Assembly: GCA_024305745.1 (NCBI GenBank)
Contig: JAHRBS010000009.1
Coordinates: forward strand, 2,232,001-2,296,000
Reading direction: 5' to 3'
DNA from: Polyporus tsugae
Taxonomy: Eukaryota > Basidiomycota > Agaricomycetes > Polyporales > Polyporaceae
DNA length: 64,000 nt
Shown here: positions 47,469-59,460 of the stretch, in pieces
Position numbering within the stretch: position 1 is the stretch's first letter
How the letters are laid out: each line of letters opens with the position of its first letter
Notes under the pieces: generated by a model
Seen by the model: the letters and a program-made list of their open reading frames with translations, nothing else
What the model was told of the DNA's origin: nothing
The model's database searches: none
Translations under genes and position numbers: made by a program

Positions 47469-49200
47469 CTACAGTGCAGAGGTTGGCCTCACGCCACTCT
47501 GGGCCTCCCATGATCCACCCGGACCGCCCGTCCGTCCGGGACGTCCAAATGGAAACGGCCGATTGAAACGGACAGTGCTCTGGCCACCGATCCCCGTGGT
47601 AGTCGCACATACGTCGCTATCATATCGTTCCGGAAACAGGATCGCTTCGCGCATGCGCAGAAAGAGACGCGAGCCAAGGATAGAAGGCAGCGCGCCGGCC
47701 CACCTGAACACACGGGTGCAGTCAGTGAAAGCTAGCGCTCCGAACTTCAAGACGAGGAAAGCGCACGGCACAACGATGTTGATGTAACGGTTGTAACGCG
47801 ACCAGATGACGGTGTTGACCACGAGCTCGATGAAAACCCTGAACATCGGGGGCGAGAGGTTCGCACGTCAGTTCAGAGTTTCCTACTCGCGCGCGACGGT
47901 GGCGACTCACCCAACAAAGTATATCAGACTTGGGGACGCCCGTCAGCAGTGCTTAAGTTGGCTCCGAGAGCATCGGCGTGGCGTACCTGTCTCGCGCGAA
48001 CGCCTTGACCAGCTTTCCCGAATGAATCTCCTTGTCGGGGGTAGTCGTCCTCACGCGCCAAAACCGATCCAACCAGTCCTCCTCCCGCGCCGCCCACAAG
48101 ACCATGAGGCACAGTACTGGCTCGTACACCAACGCTGGCAGCCAGAAGATTGCGGAGATCGAGAATATGCCAGTGTAATAACATCCTGTGGCGGTCGAGA
48201 TGACGGGCAGTCCTGTTGGGTGGAGCATGAGAAAAAGTCGCTTGCGACACATGCGCGACAGAAACACTATACGCTTGATGTTGGCGAGGGTAATTCCTAT
48301 GAATATTGCCATCACAGCGACTTCGAGTAAACAGCCGCATATCAGGAATAGCCGTACCCGCCTACTCTTCTGGTAGAGGGCGTAGACCTATCCTCGCCCG
48401 GACAGTCATTACCAATGATGGGGGGAGAGAGTGGAACGCGGAGATGACTTACACGCAACTGGAGAATCACTTTTACGGCATGAATATCAGCAGGGATGTG
48501 GCAACCGCGTAAGTGGGTCTACGCACCTTGAACAGCGAGAGTCGATACCACGATGACAAAGTCGTCGATGGCCAGGTAAATGATACATCTGGAGTATGTG
48601 TTCAATAGCTAATACTTGGCCATGGAACTTGGAAGTTGTCACGCACGTCTATTGATGTCCATTTAACCTAAGATGAAATTGCGATATAGGGAAGCCTAGA
48701 GGCGCACCTTGGATGACACGATCCCCTTGGGGCCAAATGGTACTAGGAAAGATGAATGAGAACTGCGACTGCTAGGACGTGGTGCATCATATACGAACTG
48801 AGGTCCAAAACCAGCCAAAGAAGAGGAAAAATGCGGTTCTTTGGAAGACTATCAGCTTTTATGAACGAGAAGACGAGAACATCCGACGCACGAAGAGATA
48901 AAGCCAGCATAGTGGCGACCGCTTGCTTTGCCTCCAGATGACGTCGACCTGCTCTACGCTTCATCTTTGGTGACCGTCAGGGGGGATGACAGGAACATAC
49001 CTCAAGATCGAAGGTGATCACTATCAACAATATAAGTCGACCATCGCAATACCCAAGACTCGCGAGAATCACGACTCACAGTAATCGTAGATGAGCAACC
49101 CGAACGCGCCAGCACGAGATTGTTTGCCGATGGCCACTTCCTCGACACGTCAGACCACAACGACAACTCGCCGTAGTGGGCAGGTAAAAATGACGACTCA
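47469..49200 (-). pseudogene. DUF6533-type integral membrane protein, copy B, probably decayed
   Basis: N-terminal part readable here but not in copy A: AGAFGLLIYDY spliced to LITFDLE spliced to VDVIWRQSK and LCWLYLFVRR, the DUF6533 signature (YDYxxTxDxEVxxIW). An in-frame TAA follows (near 48860) before the next helix, and the region to 48560 is hard to read. The second half is clean: FVIVVSTLAVQ, VYALYQKSRRVRLFL, MAIFIGITLANIK, GLPVISTATGCYYTG, FWLPALVYEPVLCLMVLW, FIELVVNTVIWSRYN, INIVVPCAFLVL, WAGALPSILGSRLFLRMREAILFPERY, stop at 47469. Function of the family unknown. The 3' half could still be expressed; the N-terminal stop may be wrong if an unrecognised intron spans it. Confidence 0.55.
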
Positions 49201-51397
49201 CATGCCTCGAGAAATGGGATGGGGAGACGGGTCAATGACATCGAGTGCGGTACTTGAATCGTTGCGACATGGGGCAAACCCAACCCATATACCTACAAGC
49301 AGCGCTGAACTGAGTTCATGCTATCTCCGCGATGGTTGTGTCAACAGTCCCACCTGGGCGTTTCAGCAGGTATGGCGTTTGTGGAGGGTTCGATGGGCCC
49401 TCAAACCGATGCATTAAACCTCCCATAGCGCCGCAATGCCAGCGGCACCGTGTGCTATGTGGATGTTGAGCATTTGCATCTGCGATGGATGAACATGCTC
49501 GCGATCCCCCTGGCTGTAGTGCGAGAGAGGGGGACCATGGCGCGGATAGGTGTGGAAAGCGAATGAGCATTGAGAGTGTCAGCCTTGATAAGGGAGTGCA
49601 GCACGATAAGGGGGCATACATGTCAGGCGACCAACACGATAGCATCGTGCTCATGCCGTTGCGTCTGTGTCGTGTGCTTGTGTCGTTGCACTCATGCCCT
49701 CGTGCGTGTGTCATCGAACGGCAACCATATGTAGGTCGTAGGGGAGCGGTACGCGAGCCAATGGACCCAAAACTACAACATACCTCATTAGCTTTTGCCA
49801 GTGACCGCACAAACGCAGCACGGGAATTTGCCATTTTGGAGACGTCCGGAGGGTCCTGAGAAAGGGAGGCAGCTTGGGACCGGCGGGTGTTGGAGGCTTG
49901 TTCGTGCGAGGGCATGACCTTGGAGACCTCCAAACAGTCTTGTGATGGGGCTTCCGGCGGGAGCGTACCAGTCTCCGGGGCATCCTAAGAAGGCAATGGG
50001 ATCCGTGCCAAAAACTCAGAGTTGTGTGACGGCACCTTGGAAGCATTGGAAGGGAGAGATAGCGCTGCGGACTCTGAGAAGAGGAAGGCTGGGACTTGGA
50101 TGGCGTCAGCAGTGGCTTACATTGGGTTAGATGGAAGCTGGAAGCATGCACTTGTGGCGCTGGCTCAGCCGCTTTCGACAGTTGTGCGGCTTGCGACACG
50201 CTCTGTTCATCGTCTCGGGATGCCTGCCAAGTCCAAATCATAACCAGGATGGTAGTAGTGTGAGCGGTTGAAATAGAAGATGACTTACCAGTTGGAGGCC
50301 TGAGCGGATGCTGAGCTCGGATTCAAATAGGCGGGGGCGGGGGCTTCGGAGGGGCGACGAGTCGGGGATCTGTCATGACGAGTGCGCTTTGGTTTCTCCC
50401 CGCCGAGGCGTACTCACCACCATAATATTTGTGCGTCTGCGCCCCCCATATCGAAGTGTCCCCTTGTCCCGGTCCTCAGCCGGCGACAGTTCTTCCGGCT
50501 CCTCCACTAACGGAGAAAGCGACACTTCACACACATCGGCGCGAGTCTCGGTCGCAACCCGCTGGTTGGCCAGATCATGCATACGCGCTTGACCTCGTCC
50601 TGAGCGCCAGGTCTGCTTTAGTCTCCGTTGCTGACCGGACGCGACAACGGACATCTCGAACACACCTTGGAAGTCGATCGCGTGGTGAATATTGTACGGC
50701 GGGTTCGCATCTAGTCCGACGCGGACCACCTCTTCGACTGTTGCGCAGTAGTTATCGTGAGCGGCGCCACGTCTATGAACTTGAAGGCGTGGTAGCCCGG
50801 GGGGAGCTACCGAGTGCGAATATGGGGCCGATTCGTTCGAGAGAGCATAATTGCATTGAGCTGAGTCTCTGCATGATGATGAACGAGAGTTGACAAGGAC
50901 TTGGGTTTTCACAAGGTTTTCAGAGATGCTCTGGCTCAGGTGCGTTGGCGCTGACGTCGACAGTGTCGGCAATGGGCGCCTAAGTCTCGGCAAAAGCCGA
51001 CGACAGTTCAAGTTGTCAGGCCCGCCGAAAACCAGATGCCGTCATTGTCTCCTTTTCTCGAGTCCGTCCAGCGTCGTCGGCCGAGCTTCATACTAGTATT
51101 ACACGGATTAGCTAGGGTAGAGAGAATAAGGACGCCAACTACACTATGTAGATATATAGTCGCTTCGACGCTACATGGAAATCCAACCAGGCTGCCAGGT
51201 ACAAACAAATTAGACAGACATTCCTTCCCATCGCATCGGAAGTGCTCTCAAAAACAAGGAGAGGCAAAAGCCAGACGCGTGTGCACACCAGCTGAGAAAA
51301 AAAACGATGCAAACCAACGCAACCAAAATAAGCCAAAAAAAAAAAAAACAACCAACCAACCAACCACAGCTGTGGCGTCCCGCCGACACCCACCCGC
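49201..51397. other. Mostly unassigned; possible decayed or hypothetical minus-strand gene
   Basis: Minus-strand frames at 51011-50373 (RVGLDANPPYNIHHAIDFQ, QARMHDLANQRVATETRAD) and 50241-49711/49933-49316 (DVSKMANSRAAFVRSLAKAN) read like coding protein in places, and joins across GT-AG sites near 50110 and 49990 can be drawn, but I could not build a full model and recognise no domain. The motif CGGCAAAAGCCGAC lies at 50988-51001. An A13 run and an AACC repeat at 51336-51366 lie just beyond the stop of the next minus-strand gene, in its 3' flank. Confidence 0.3.
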
Positions 51398-54300
51398 TCA
51401 CCGCCTCCCGCCGCCCAGCCGCGCCAGCATCCTCTTCGCCGCGCCGTACTCTGCCTCCTCCTCGTCGCTGTCCGCCCACATGTCCCGCTGGGTCTCCTCC
51501 TCGATCCGCGACCCCCACCCGCCCCGCTGCGGCGGCGGTGTCGCCCACGGGCGACGCCCCTCCCCCTCTTCGCCCTCGTCCGTGTCGTCCATCGCGGGCG
51601 GCGTCGCCGAGAACGTCGGCGGCAGCGACATCCGCACGCTCTTCCGCCGCCGAGGCGGCTCGGGCTGCGCCTGGACGGCGGTCGACGTGGTCGAGTGCGA
51701 GAGCTCGCTCCCGTTTTGCTGGTGCTGGTGCTGCTGGTGCGCGTCGCCGTTCTCGAATGCGAAGCCATGTGCGTGTCCGTCCGGGGGCTGGATCATGGGC
51801 GTCGGCAGAGGGATCGGCGGCAGGGGAGGTGACTCCCCAGCCTCGGGCTCGTCGTCGACGAACACCTCCCGGCCCGTCTCGTACGACGATATCGACGAGA
51901 CGTCGCTATCCCGACGTTTCATTGCTACAGGCTCAGCACTTAACGCCGGGCCAACGGGTGCCGGGGCGGCGGCGGGTTCAGGAGAACGTACAGGCCGCAC
52001 TGGACCATTCGGTCTTACTTGGGCCTGGGCTGGTGTCTTAACTGGAGTGGTCTGCGAGATCGCTCCGTTCACTGCATTGTCGAGCGAGGCACCCGCAGGG
52101 GACGGCGAGCGACTTGAGTTGCGCAATGCAGACCGAAGAGGCATCTTCTGACTAGGGCTGTTGGGGAGCGGCTTCGACGGCCCCGCCTTCGCGTGGTTGG
52201 CAGCTCCAGATAGGGGTAGAGTCGGCGCCGACACCGACGCAGACAGCAGCAGCGAGTTACGGTAGTTGTTCTCCTCCGGCTTCCGCTGCTCACCTTCCTT
52301 CTTCTTCCTCGGACGCGCAGTCCCATTTTGCTGTGGCTGGGGATGCGATGGGGCCACGGGTGTGGGCGGGGTCGCCCGGATGACAGGCAGCTCGCCCAAG
52401 CTCTCGCTGTACGCGATGTTGATCGGCCCCGGCGCCTGGGGGACGACGAGCATGCGGTTCGGGTCCTGCTTGAACGCTGCCTCTCTGTTCATGCGCGAGA
52501 TGCCCTCGACGATGCTCATAAGGCTGGATTCGCCGTGCGCGGTCGTAAGCGATGACCGGACAGTCGGCACAGGTGCCCCGTTGGGGGTCGACACCGACGC
52601 CGCTCGTTTGTGGCTGGGGCCGGCCTTGGATGGTTGCACGTCCAGCGAGGCGGTCCGTTTGCGCACTGATTCCGACTTCGCGCGACCGAGCGCCGCCTGT
52701 GTCGTCGGAGATATCCGTGGGGGCGCGCTCGCAGCACTGATCGCCGACTGCTTCGACATAGACGAGTTGCGCGACAACGACGGCGGCGACCCTACCGGTG
52801 GAGGGCCCGTCTTCTTCAAACGATGGCCTGAGGAAGGACCTGCCTCGCTCGGGATCCTCAACGAACCCCCTATCCCGTCGATGGCCGGTGGCTTCGACAC
52901 TGTCCGTTTCCGCGCCCGTGTTGCCTTGCTAACCGACTCGCTCACCGTGTCGCTCGCATACCCCTTGTCGGTCGCCACCCGTGACGGTCTCGGAGCCTGG
53001 ACGGAGCCCCTCTTCGTACGCTTCTTCAACCTGGCCAGCTCCGCGTCCTCCTGGTCGGTCTTCACCGGTGACGGTGAGCTCGCACGCATGAGGTGCGCAT
53101 GCGAGGGCACGTCATCCTCCGAGCTGTCCCCGTGTTGCGCCGCGGCGAGGTTCTGGTCAATCCGCGTCCGCCAGCGGCCGTTCTTCGACGGCGACCCGTT
53201 CGGAGAATGCTCCGCGTCCGACCCGCGCGAGCCCCCGACGTGGAAGAGGGCCGCCAAGCTACCGAGGACGCCCCGCCGCTTCGTCGGCGACTCGTTGCGC
53301 GTCGAGTACGGAGCGGGTCCGTTCGTGTCGCCGGTCTTCGGATGGCGGAGGGAGAACGAGTGGTGGCGCGACGGAGGCGTCGACTTCGCCTTGCCCTTGC
53401 TGAACAGCGGATTCTCGTGCACCTCGAACTGGACACCTTCGGCGTTTTCGTTTTCGTCCTCGCTGCTACCTCCTTCCTCCACAATGGTCGCTGGATGCGC
53501 GACGCTATTCGGAACAGTATATTCAGAGATGGAGTGTGCGGCAGGAATCTGGAGGGTGTATGGTTGTGGAGATGTCGTGCGAGGCGGGGGCGAGGTGGAG
53601 CGCCATATTGGGTCGACATGGGTGCCAGGTGGTGAGCCGTGCCCGATTTGCGACGCGGATTGAGACGGCGCTATGGACGATACATCAGATCCTGCCTTAT
53701 CGTTGCCATTAAGGCCCTGCTGAAGATATGGATGCATCGAAGGGCTGCCTATAATCAAAGTGTTAGCAACCTCTTCGAGGCACCCCAATTCCAATAACAG
53801 TCTTGAACCGTTTTTGGATAGACCACAAACGCGAATGCATCGGATGCGTCAGACACAGTCGGTAGCGTGCGCGAATGAACCGGCTTGCCTCGCTCGCCCA
53901 TGTACCGGACAGACGCATTCTGACCCACGGGCACCACCGTTATCTTAGCGAAGTTTGGTTGCACTGCTGGGCCGGAAGCCATGTGGAAATGAAACTCGGC
54001 CGACTACAAGAGGCAAGGTTTCATACCCACCGATCGCGGGATGCACAAAAAGTGAAACGACCCAAAGGACCCAACGTATGTGATAGGGGCGCGTCGAGGT
54101 GAATGAACATGTCCGGATCCGCACTCTCATGCAATACACTTCCATCGCCGATGGAAGTACAACACCGTGCGTTCGGGAAGGAGATATGCACAGAGAAGAG
54201 CAAGCAAGACGCACCGTATCCGTTGGCCGTATCCAAGCCCTCCAGGGAGCGCATCCCCTCCTTCCCCATCTCGCCCCACGCCCACCCGCATTCCACCATC

Positions 54301-54931
54301 GCTTTGCAACGCGCCTCAAGGCCCGACTTGATCGTATGCGCACGGAACGCGCTCAGCTCCTGTTCCTTCGCCGCAAGGTGCGCCTCGCATGCTTGCAGTT
54401 CCGCCTGGGCCACGGACAGCTTCTGGCCCACCTGGACCTCGGGCTTGGTTACGTTGAGCGACGAGCCGGACGGGGAGGACGTGCCCCCGAGGATAGAGCT
54501 GGTGTCTCGGGCGGGCTTGTGGGACGACTTGGATGCCTTGATGAGGCGTGTCACCCTGTCCAGGTACCGAGTGGTGTGTTCTGTTCAATAGAGCGAGCAT
54601 GGGGCGACATCAGACGGGGGACTCACAGGATCTCGCGGTCACGGATGATGTTCCCAACGCGGTCCTCCATGGTCTTCAACGCCTTCAGCTGCTCCTGCCA
54701 TCGTTGCACGGCGGCGGCATAGTTCCGCAGCGCATCGTCGGCACCGGCGAGTACGCCCGCGACGGCGATGATCACCTGAGAGGTGGGAGGACTGGAAGCG
54801 GAGGCGTAGGCGGAAAAGGACGCGAGGGAGGCATGGGAGTAGTCGAGGAGGATGGAGAGGTGCTTCGAGTAGTCCTTCTCGTGGTTTAGGAGGTTGGTCA
54901 GGAGCCGCGAATCCGCCGGTCGGTGAACCAT
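51398..54931 (-). CDS. Large protein with helical (BAR-like?) N terminus and disordered Ser/Pro-rich C terminus
   Basis: Three exons, frame-checked, 998 aa: 54931-54627, 54555-54215, 53748-51398. Residues about 8-215 are alpha-helical with heptad character (RLLTNLLNHEKDYSKHLSIL, WQEQLKALKTMEDRVGNI, KLSVAQAELQACEAHLAAK), suggesting a coiled-coil or BAR-type membrane-binding fold. The remaining ~780 residues are low complexity, rich in Ser, Pro, Arg and Lys with many SP/TP and RxxS sites, ending in an acidic stretch and GAAKRMLARLGGGRR. I do not recognise a named family with confidence; an adaptor in membrane traffic or polarity would fit. The second intron, 53749-54214 (466 nt), is unusually long for this genome, but its removal is required for frame and gives a smooth ANGYG/SPSMHP junction. 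Upstream exons cannot be excluded. Confidence 0.75.
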
Positions 54932-55935
54932 CCGCGCGGCCGGTGGCGAGCAATTCGCTGTTCTGGTGATGCGCTGATGCCTTCCTGAGTTAGAACGAAG
55001 TGTTTTGGAATGGAGGCTGGCGCCTGTGAAGGTGTGTGTGTTGCGGTGCACCGGCTTGCAATGAAACCGTCGACAGGTTGGCTTCCTCCCGCCCTCCGAG
55101 CTTGAATCAGGCCGTTCTCACAGAGAACAAGGCGGAAGAGATGGGGGAAGGTGTAGGGAGACAGAGCGAAAGGAGGGAAATACTAATAGGTTGAGGGAAC
55201 AGCGTGACGTAGGGAGTTATGGAAAGAGCCGTGTTTGTCAACTGAACGCCGCGACATGGCTCCATCGCCTCCCGATATAGCAGCCGTAGTGGTCGTCGGC
55301 CTCCTAACCCTGCGCCCTCCGTGGACAAGAGCAAAAGATGGCCACCATGAGCACAGAAATAAAATCAAAGTACTCTTTTATTACTGCTGTTTTCACAAAC
55401 GGTAACTAGCATTCCAGCGAGGGCTCTCGTCACAGTATCCACAGGTGACAGCCAAACCTGACGAACCTAGCTGCGGACTGCAAGAACACAAGGTACTGTT
55501 GGGGTGTCGCGTGACGTATCGTAGATGCATGAAGGAGTTAGTGGGTCGAGGTATGAGAGATGTAGGGTTTTGTAGTTTACAAGGCACGCGGAAGGAAGGA
55601 GGTTGAAGGGGGGTACGGGCAGTGGGAAGTAGGAAGGGCGGGGCGGGGCGGGTAGTACGACACTTAGTATGCAACAAATGGAATGGTCTAGGGAGATATG
55701 GAAAACGTGCGGTGGTGAATATGTAAGAATAGTTGTAAGTATAAACAAGGAACAGATCCAGCAAATAACAGGTAATGTGTGGTCATGATCAGCGGCCCTG
55801 TGCAAAAACGAGGCACAGTAAGCCATCCAAGAAGGTCCCGGAAGCGGTTCCATCCACGAAGTCCGTGCAAGCAGCGGTCACACAGAACGAGAGGACCGGG
55901 GACCATCAGTCAGTCTACTGTCTTTCAAGGCAGGA
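54932..55935. other. Intergenic between two minus-strand genes
   Basis: Contains the promoter of the gene starting at 54931 and the 3' flank of the gene ending at 55936. Purine-rich on the plus strand near 55130-55200 and 55540-55640. A plus-strand T-rich/A-rich stretch around 55365-55400 could hold a polyadenylation signal for the upstream gene. No gene seen. Confidence 0.45.
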
Positions 55936-58900
55936 TCACCGAGGCTGCCAATCCGCATGCGGATACGCGTCCATCGTGCCAAACGTCTGCTGCGTCCGCC
56001 CCGAGCTGCTCGTCGTGTCCTCCCGCATCGTGGGCGCAGTGACGAACGACTGCGGCGCCGTGCTCAAGTCCGGCCTGCTCTCGATCGCGGCCTCCTGCGC
56101 CCGCCCGATGGGCACAGGCACCCCGCCGCGCTCCGTCGCCAAGCTCACCTCAGACTGTGCGTGCGAAAGCGTCGATCGCGCCGTGTGCAGCTCCTGCTCC
56201 TCCGTCCCCGTCCCCGTCTCCTCCTCGCCCTCGCCCTCGCCCTCGCTCGACGACGACGACGGCAGCGGGATATTAGCCTCCGACTCCGCAATATCCGACA
56301 TCTCGTGCAGTCCCTCCTCCGCGCGCCACTGCTCGCGCAGCGGGTGCCCAAACGTGTGGTTTTCCGGGCTCGACAGCACCGCCTCCGACGACGTCGACGC
56401 GTACGGCGAGTCCGCGAGACGCACAAGCGAGTTCGCGCGGGAACGCACGAGGTCGATCGACGACCGCGACGCCGCCCCGATCGACTGGATGAGCGACTGC
56501 GCCCGCGAGCGCGCCGCGTCCGACAGCGACGTGCCCGAATTAGTCCGCGAGCGCGAGGCCGAGTTAGTGCGAGAGCGCGAGGCCGACGCGCCAGAGCCAG
56601 AGCGTGAGCCGTTCGAGCGACGGTGAGACAGCCCGCTCGCGCGATGGCGCAGATTCGCGAGCGACGCGCGGGGGCTCGGCGCGGCGGAGAGCAGGCCGAC
56701 GCTGTCCTGGCGCTCGGCCTCCTCGATGGAGCCCTCAGCCTCGGGCACTTCCATGATCGATTCGTCGTTGAGATCGTGCTCGTACACGTGCTCGTCCTCG
56801 TCCTCGCCGTCCGACTCGAACGAGCCAATCGGGATGGGGCCGAACGTGGCAGAGGGGTCCGTCACCATGCTTTCTGTGCGTGTGCGCGCGCGTGGCCTCC
56901 CAACCGGAAACACGACGGGCGAAGGTGAGCCTGGGGATGGGGGAATGGGCACCGTCCCTGCTCTTGCTCTTCTCTGTCCTGCCTGGGCCTGGGGATGCCG
57001 TGGGGGCATGGGAATGATACTCCCGCTGAAGCTCGAATGGTGTGGGCTTGCGTTCGAGCTGGCGTTCGAGCGAGGTGAGTGCGAGTCCGACGACTCAACG
57101 TTGCCAGTTGATTGCGTAGACCGCGAGTGGCGCGCGGAACGCGACTGCGTCGACTGGGACTGCGTCGAGTGCGGCGTCGAGTGCGTCTGCGGGCTCGTGT
57201 GTGAAGTGGACGACATGCTTCCTTGGGGTCGACGGAACTGGAATGGGTAGCGCGAGACGATAGGCCGACCCAAGCTCGACATAGATCCTGAGGTGCGTCT
57301 CTCCGACGACGGCACTTCACTCTCATCCTCCTCTTCTTCTTCTTCTTCCTCCTCCTCCTCTTCCTCCTCTTCGCCTTCACCGTCCTCATCCTCCTCACCC
57401 GTATGGTGCGTCCCCTCGGCTGCGGTGGTGACATCCTTGTCCTCGATCGCAGGGGACGGCGGGAACGGCACGACGTCCTCTGAGGAAACCTGAGCACCGT
57501 ACGCCGTGAACGGGTAGGGCAGCGCCATCAGCGGCCCTGACGGATCCGTACCCGTCCGTTCCTTCTGCTGTACAGCAGTGACCGGCGGGATGATGCTCGA
57601 CAGCTCAGGCACCACCGCCTTCGCCTTCCCAGCAGCCTTGTCCTCCAGCTCAGGCGTGTTTCGGGGACTCTCGAACAGCTCATCCGATAGGATCCCGCGG
57701 CGCGCGATGGGCGGAGTCGACTGCAGTCCAACCGCGGCGAAGATGCGGTCGATGCCCTCCAGCGGCGCCGACGCCTCCTGTGCCTCTTTCCCCTTCCCCT
57801 CCTTGCCCAGCGCGGACTCACCTCGCGGCGGCGGCGGCTTGTTCGTGAGACAGAAGTCGTACGCGTCCTTGATCCGTAAGATCGTGCACTCCTTCCATGA
57901 CCAAGGGAGCGTGTCAAAGTCGGACACGTTGTCGTTAATCGCCGCCGCAGCCTTCTCCGCGTCCTCCTCCTCCCAACGGTACCGAGGCCCACATAGGCCG
58001 GCGCAGCCTTGTCCACTGAGGATCCAGAGACCAACCCTACAGAGTCGCGTTGCGTCGTGACAACCCGTCAGCCCGGTTCCGATGACAACAGAAACAGAAG
58101 ACACATGACACGTACCAGCTTATCAAAAGAACCAAGATGCGCCATGCCGTCCAAGCAGCATTCGCAATGAGCACACCGCGGGCGTAGTCCGTCAGTGTTC
58201 CGTCAGAGGAGCGGAAGAACGTCCCGTCTCTGCGGCTGATGCCTGCATCCGCGAGGGCGAGAGCGTTCGGATCGGGCGAGGAGAACGCGAAGAGCAAGGC
58301 CATGCACAGTGCAGCGCGCGGCATCAAGAGCGCAACCGTAGGCAAGTTCTGCGAGTAGAAGTATAAGGTCTCTGCGAGTCCGTCGGAGAGGCTGCCATGC
58401 TCGCCGGCGAAGGCGGAGAACCGGATATAGTAAATGAAACAGAAGTTCACGTAAGAGGACATCGCGGCGAAGTTAAACGCCGCGGAGGAGAAATATATGG
58501 GAAGGATCAAGGGACGCTCTGGAAACGCGCAGGCACAGACAGTCAGGTGTGTCAAACAAAGTTACGGAACAAATGGAGTACTCACTAACTCGCCAACGGC
58601 GGATGAAGGAATAGACGAGTTCGTACACGACGAAGACGACAGCGATCCACGCAAACCAGCATGCGATGTACGCTGCCGCACCGAGGGCCCAATTGCGGCC
58701 TGACCCAGGGACACCAGGAGCCTCAGGATTGGGGAACTTCGCAACGCTACGCCTAGAATAAGAAACAGTCACAGTAAAGTGGAACATATACTCACGAAAG
58801 CAGTATAAATACAGCATTGAAGTCGAAGAACGTTTGAAGGGGGATGTGTCCGAAGACGAACAGCGGGAACAGATAGTACCATAGGCGCATCTTCCAGGAC

Positions 58901-59460
58901 GGATTTCGCAGCAGCTCGAGGTTGAGTGAAGGCGAGTTGAACCTAGGCTTCGGCAGTTGGCCTTCACCCCCTCCTAACACGGAGAACAGCGTGGGGGTCA
59001 GAGCTGCGCTGGTCGCGCGCGACCAAGCACGGGCGTGTCCCGGACCAGAGAACGCGCGCGACTGCTCTGTGGGCTCCCGACGAGTCGTGCTCTTCTCCGC
59101 TTGGCTCTGGAGGCTGACGATGCGTACGGACCGCGGGGTTGGTTTCCGACCGACAGTGACGGGCTCAGGCTCATTGCTGGCGCTGGGACCCGCCTCGCTG
59201 TACATGCCAGCGACAGAGTGTATGGTGGAACGAGGAGCGGGGCCGGGAGGACGCTTGGGGAGCCAGGATGGGTAGCCTTCCGAACTGGAAGAGACGCCTT
59301 GCGGGGACTGGGGAGAATACGATTGGCGTTCGGGTACGGGTGTTGGTCCGTGCGTGGGGCCGTTCGAGCGATCAGTGTTTCCCGACGAGCTTTGCCTCGA
59401 AGCAGAATGGGGCGAAGGCGAGGGGGCGGGACTAGGGGAATCGTACTCTTGTCGTGACAT
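55936..59460 (-). CDS. Fungal-conserved multi-pass membrane protein with long acidic/RS-rich cytosolic tail
   Basis: Four exons, frame-checked, 1111 aa: 59460-58796, 58752-58586, 58518-58116, 58036-55936. After a Ser/Pro-rich N terminus of about 180 residues come five or six hydrophobic helices (LWYYLFPLFVFGHIPLQTFF, AAYIACWFAWIAVVFVVYEL, then after RPLILPIYFSSAAFN further helices, LPTVALLMPRAALCMALLFA, VLIANAAWTAWRILVLLISW). A short conserved loop (GLCGPRYRWEEEDAEK) follows, then about 620 residues of disordered tail with a poly-Glu tract (~18 residues) and Arg/Ser repeats (SRSRTNSASRSRTNS). The membrane core reads like a well-conserved fungal protein, but I cannot name a family or function. 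Intron phases and lengths are all standard. Probably essential-type rather than accessory, given its lack of copies in the window. Confidence 0.8.
57324..57372. repeat. TCC/TTC trinucleotide microsatellite coding poly-Glu
   Basis: A run of TCC and TTC triplets on the plus strand, read as GAG/GAA on the minus strand inside the membrane-protein gene, giving about 18 consecutive Glu. Mixed codons suggest it is older or selected at protein level rather than a fresh slippage product. Confidence 0.8.

Noticed and set aside
52266..53663. A 465-codon plus-strand frame opposite the 998-aa protein gene
   Set aside because: Composition mirrors the Ser/Arg-rich minus-strand protein, no domain or start context; treated as a shadow.
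55775..56626. A 283-codon plus-strand frame opposite the membrane-protein tail
   Set aside because: Antisense shadow of low-complexity acidic/RS-rich coding sequence; the minus-strand model splices cleanly to 1111 aa.
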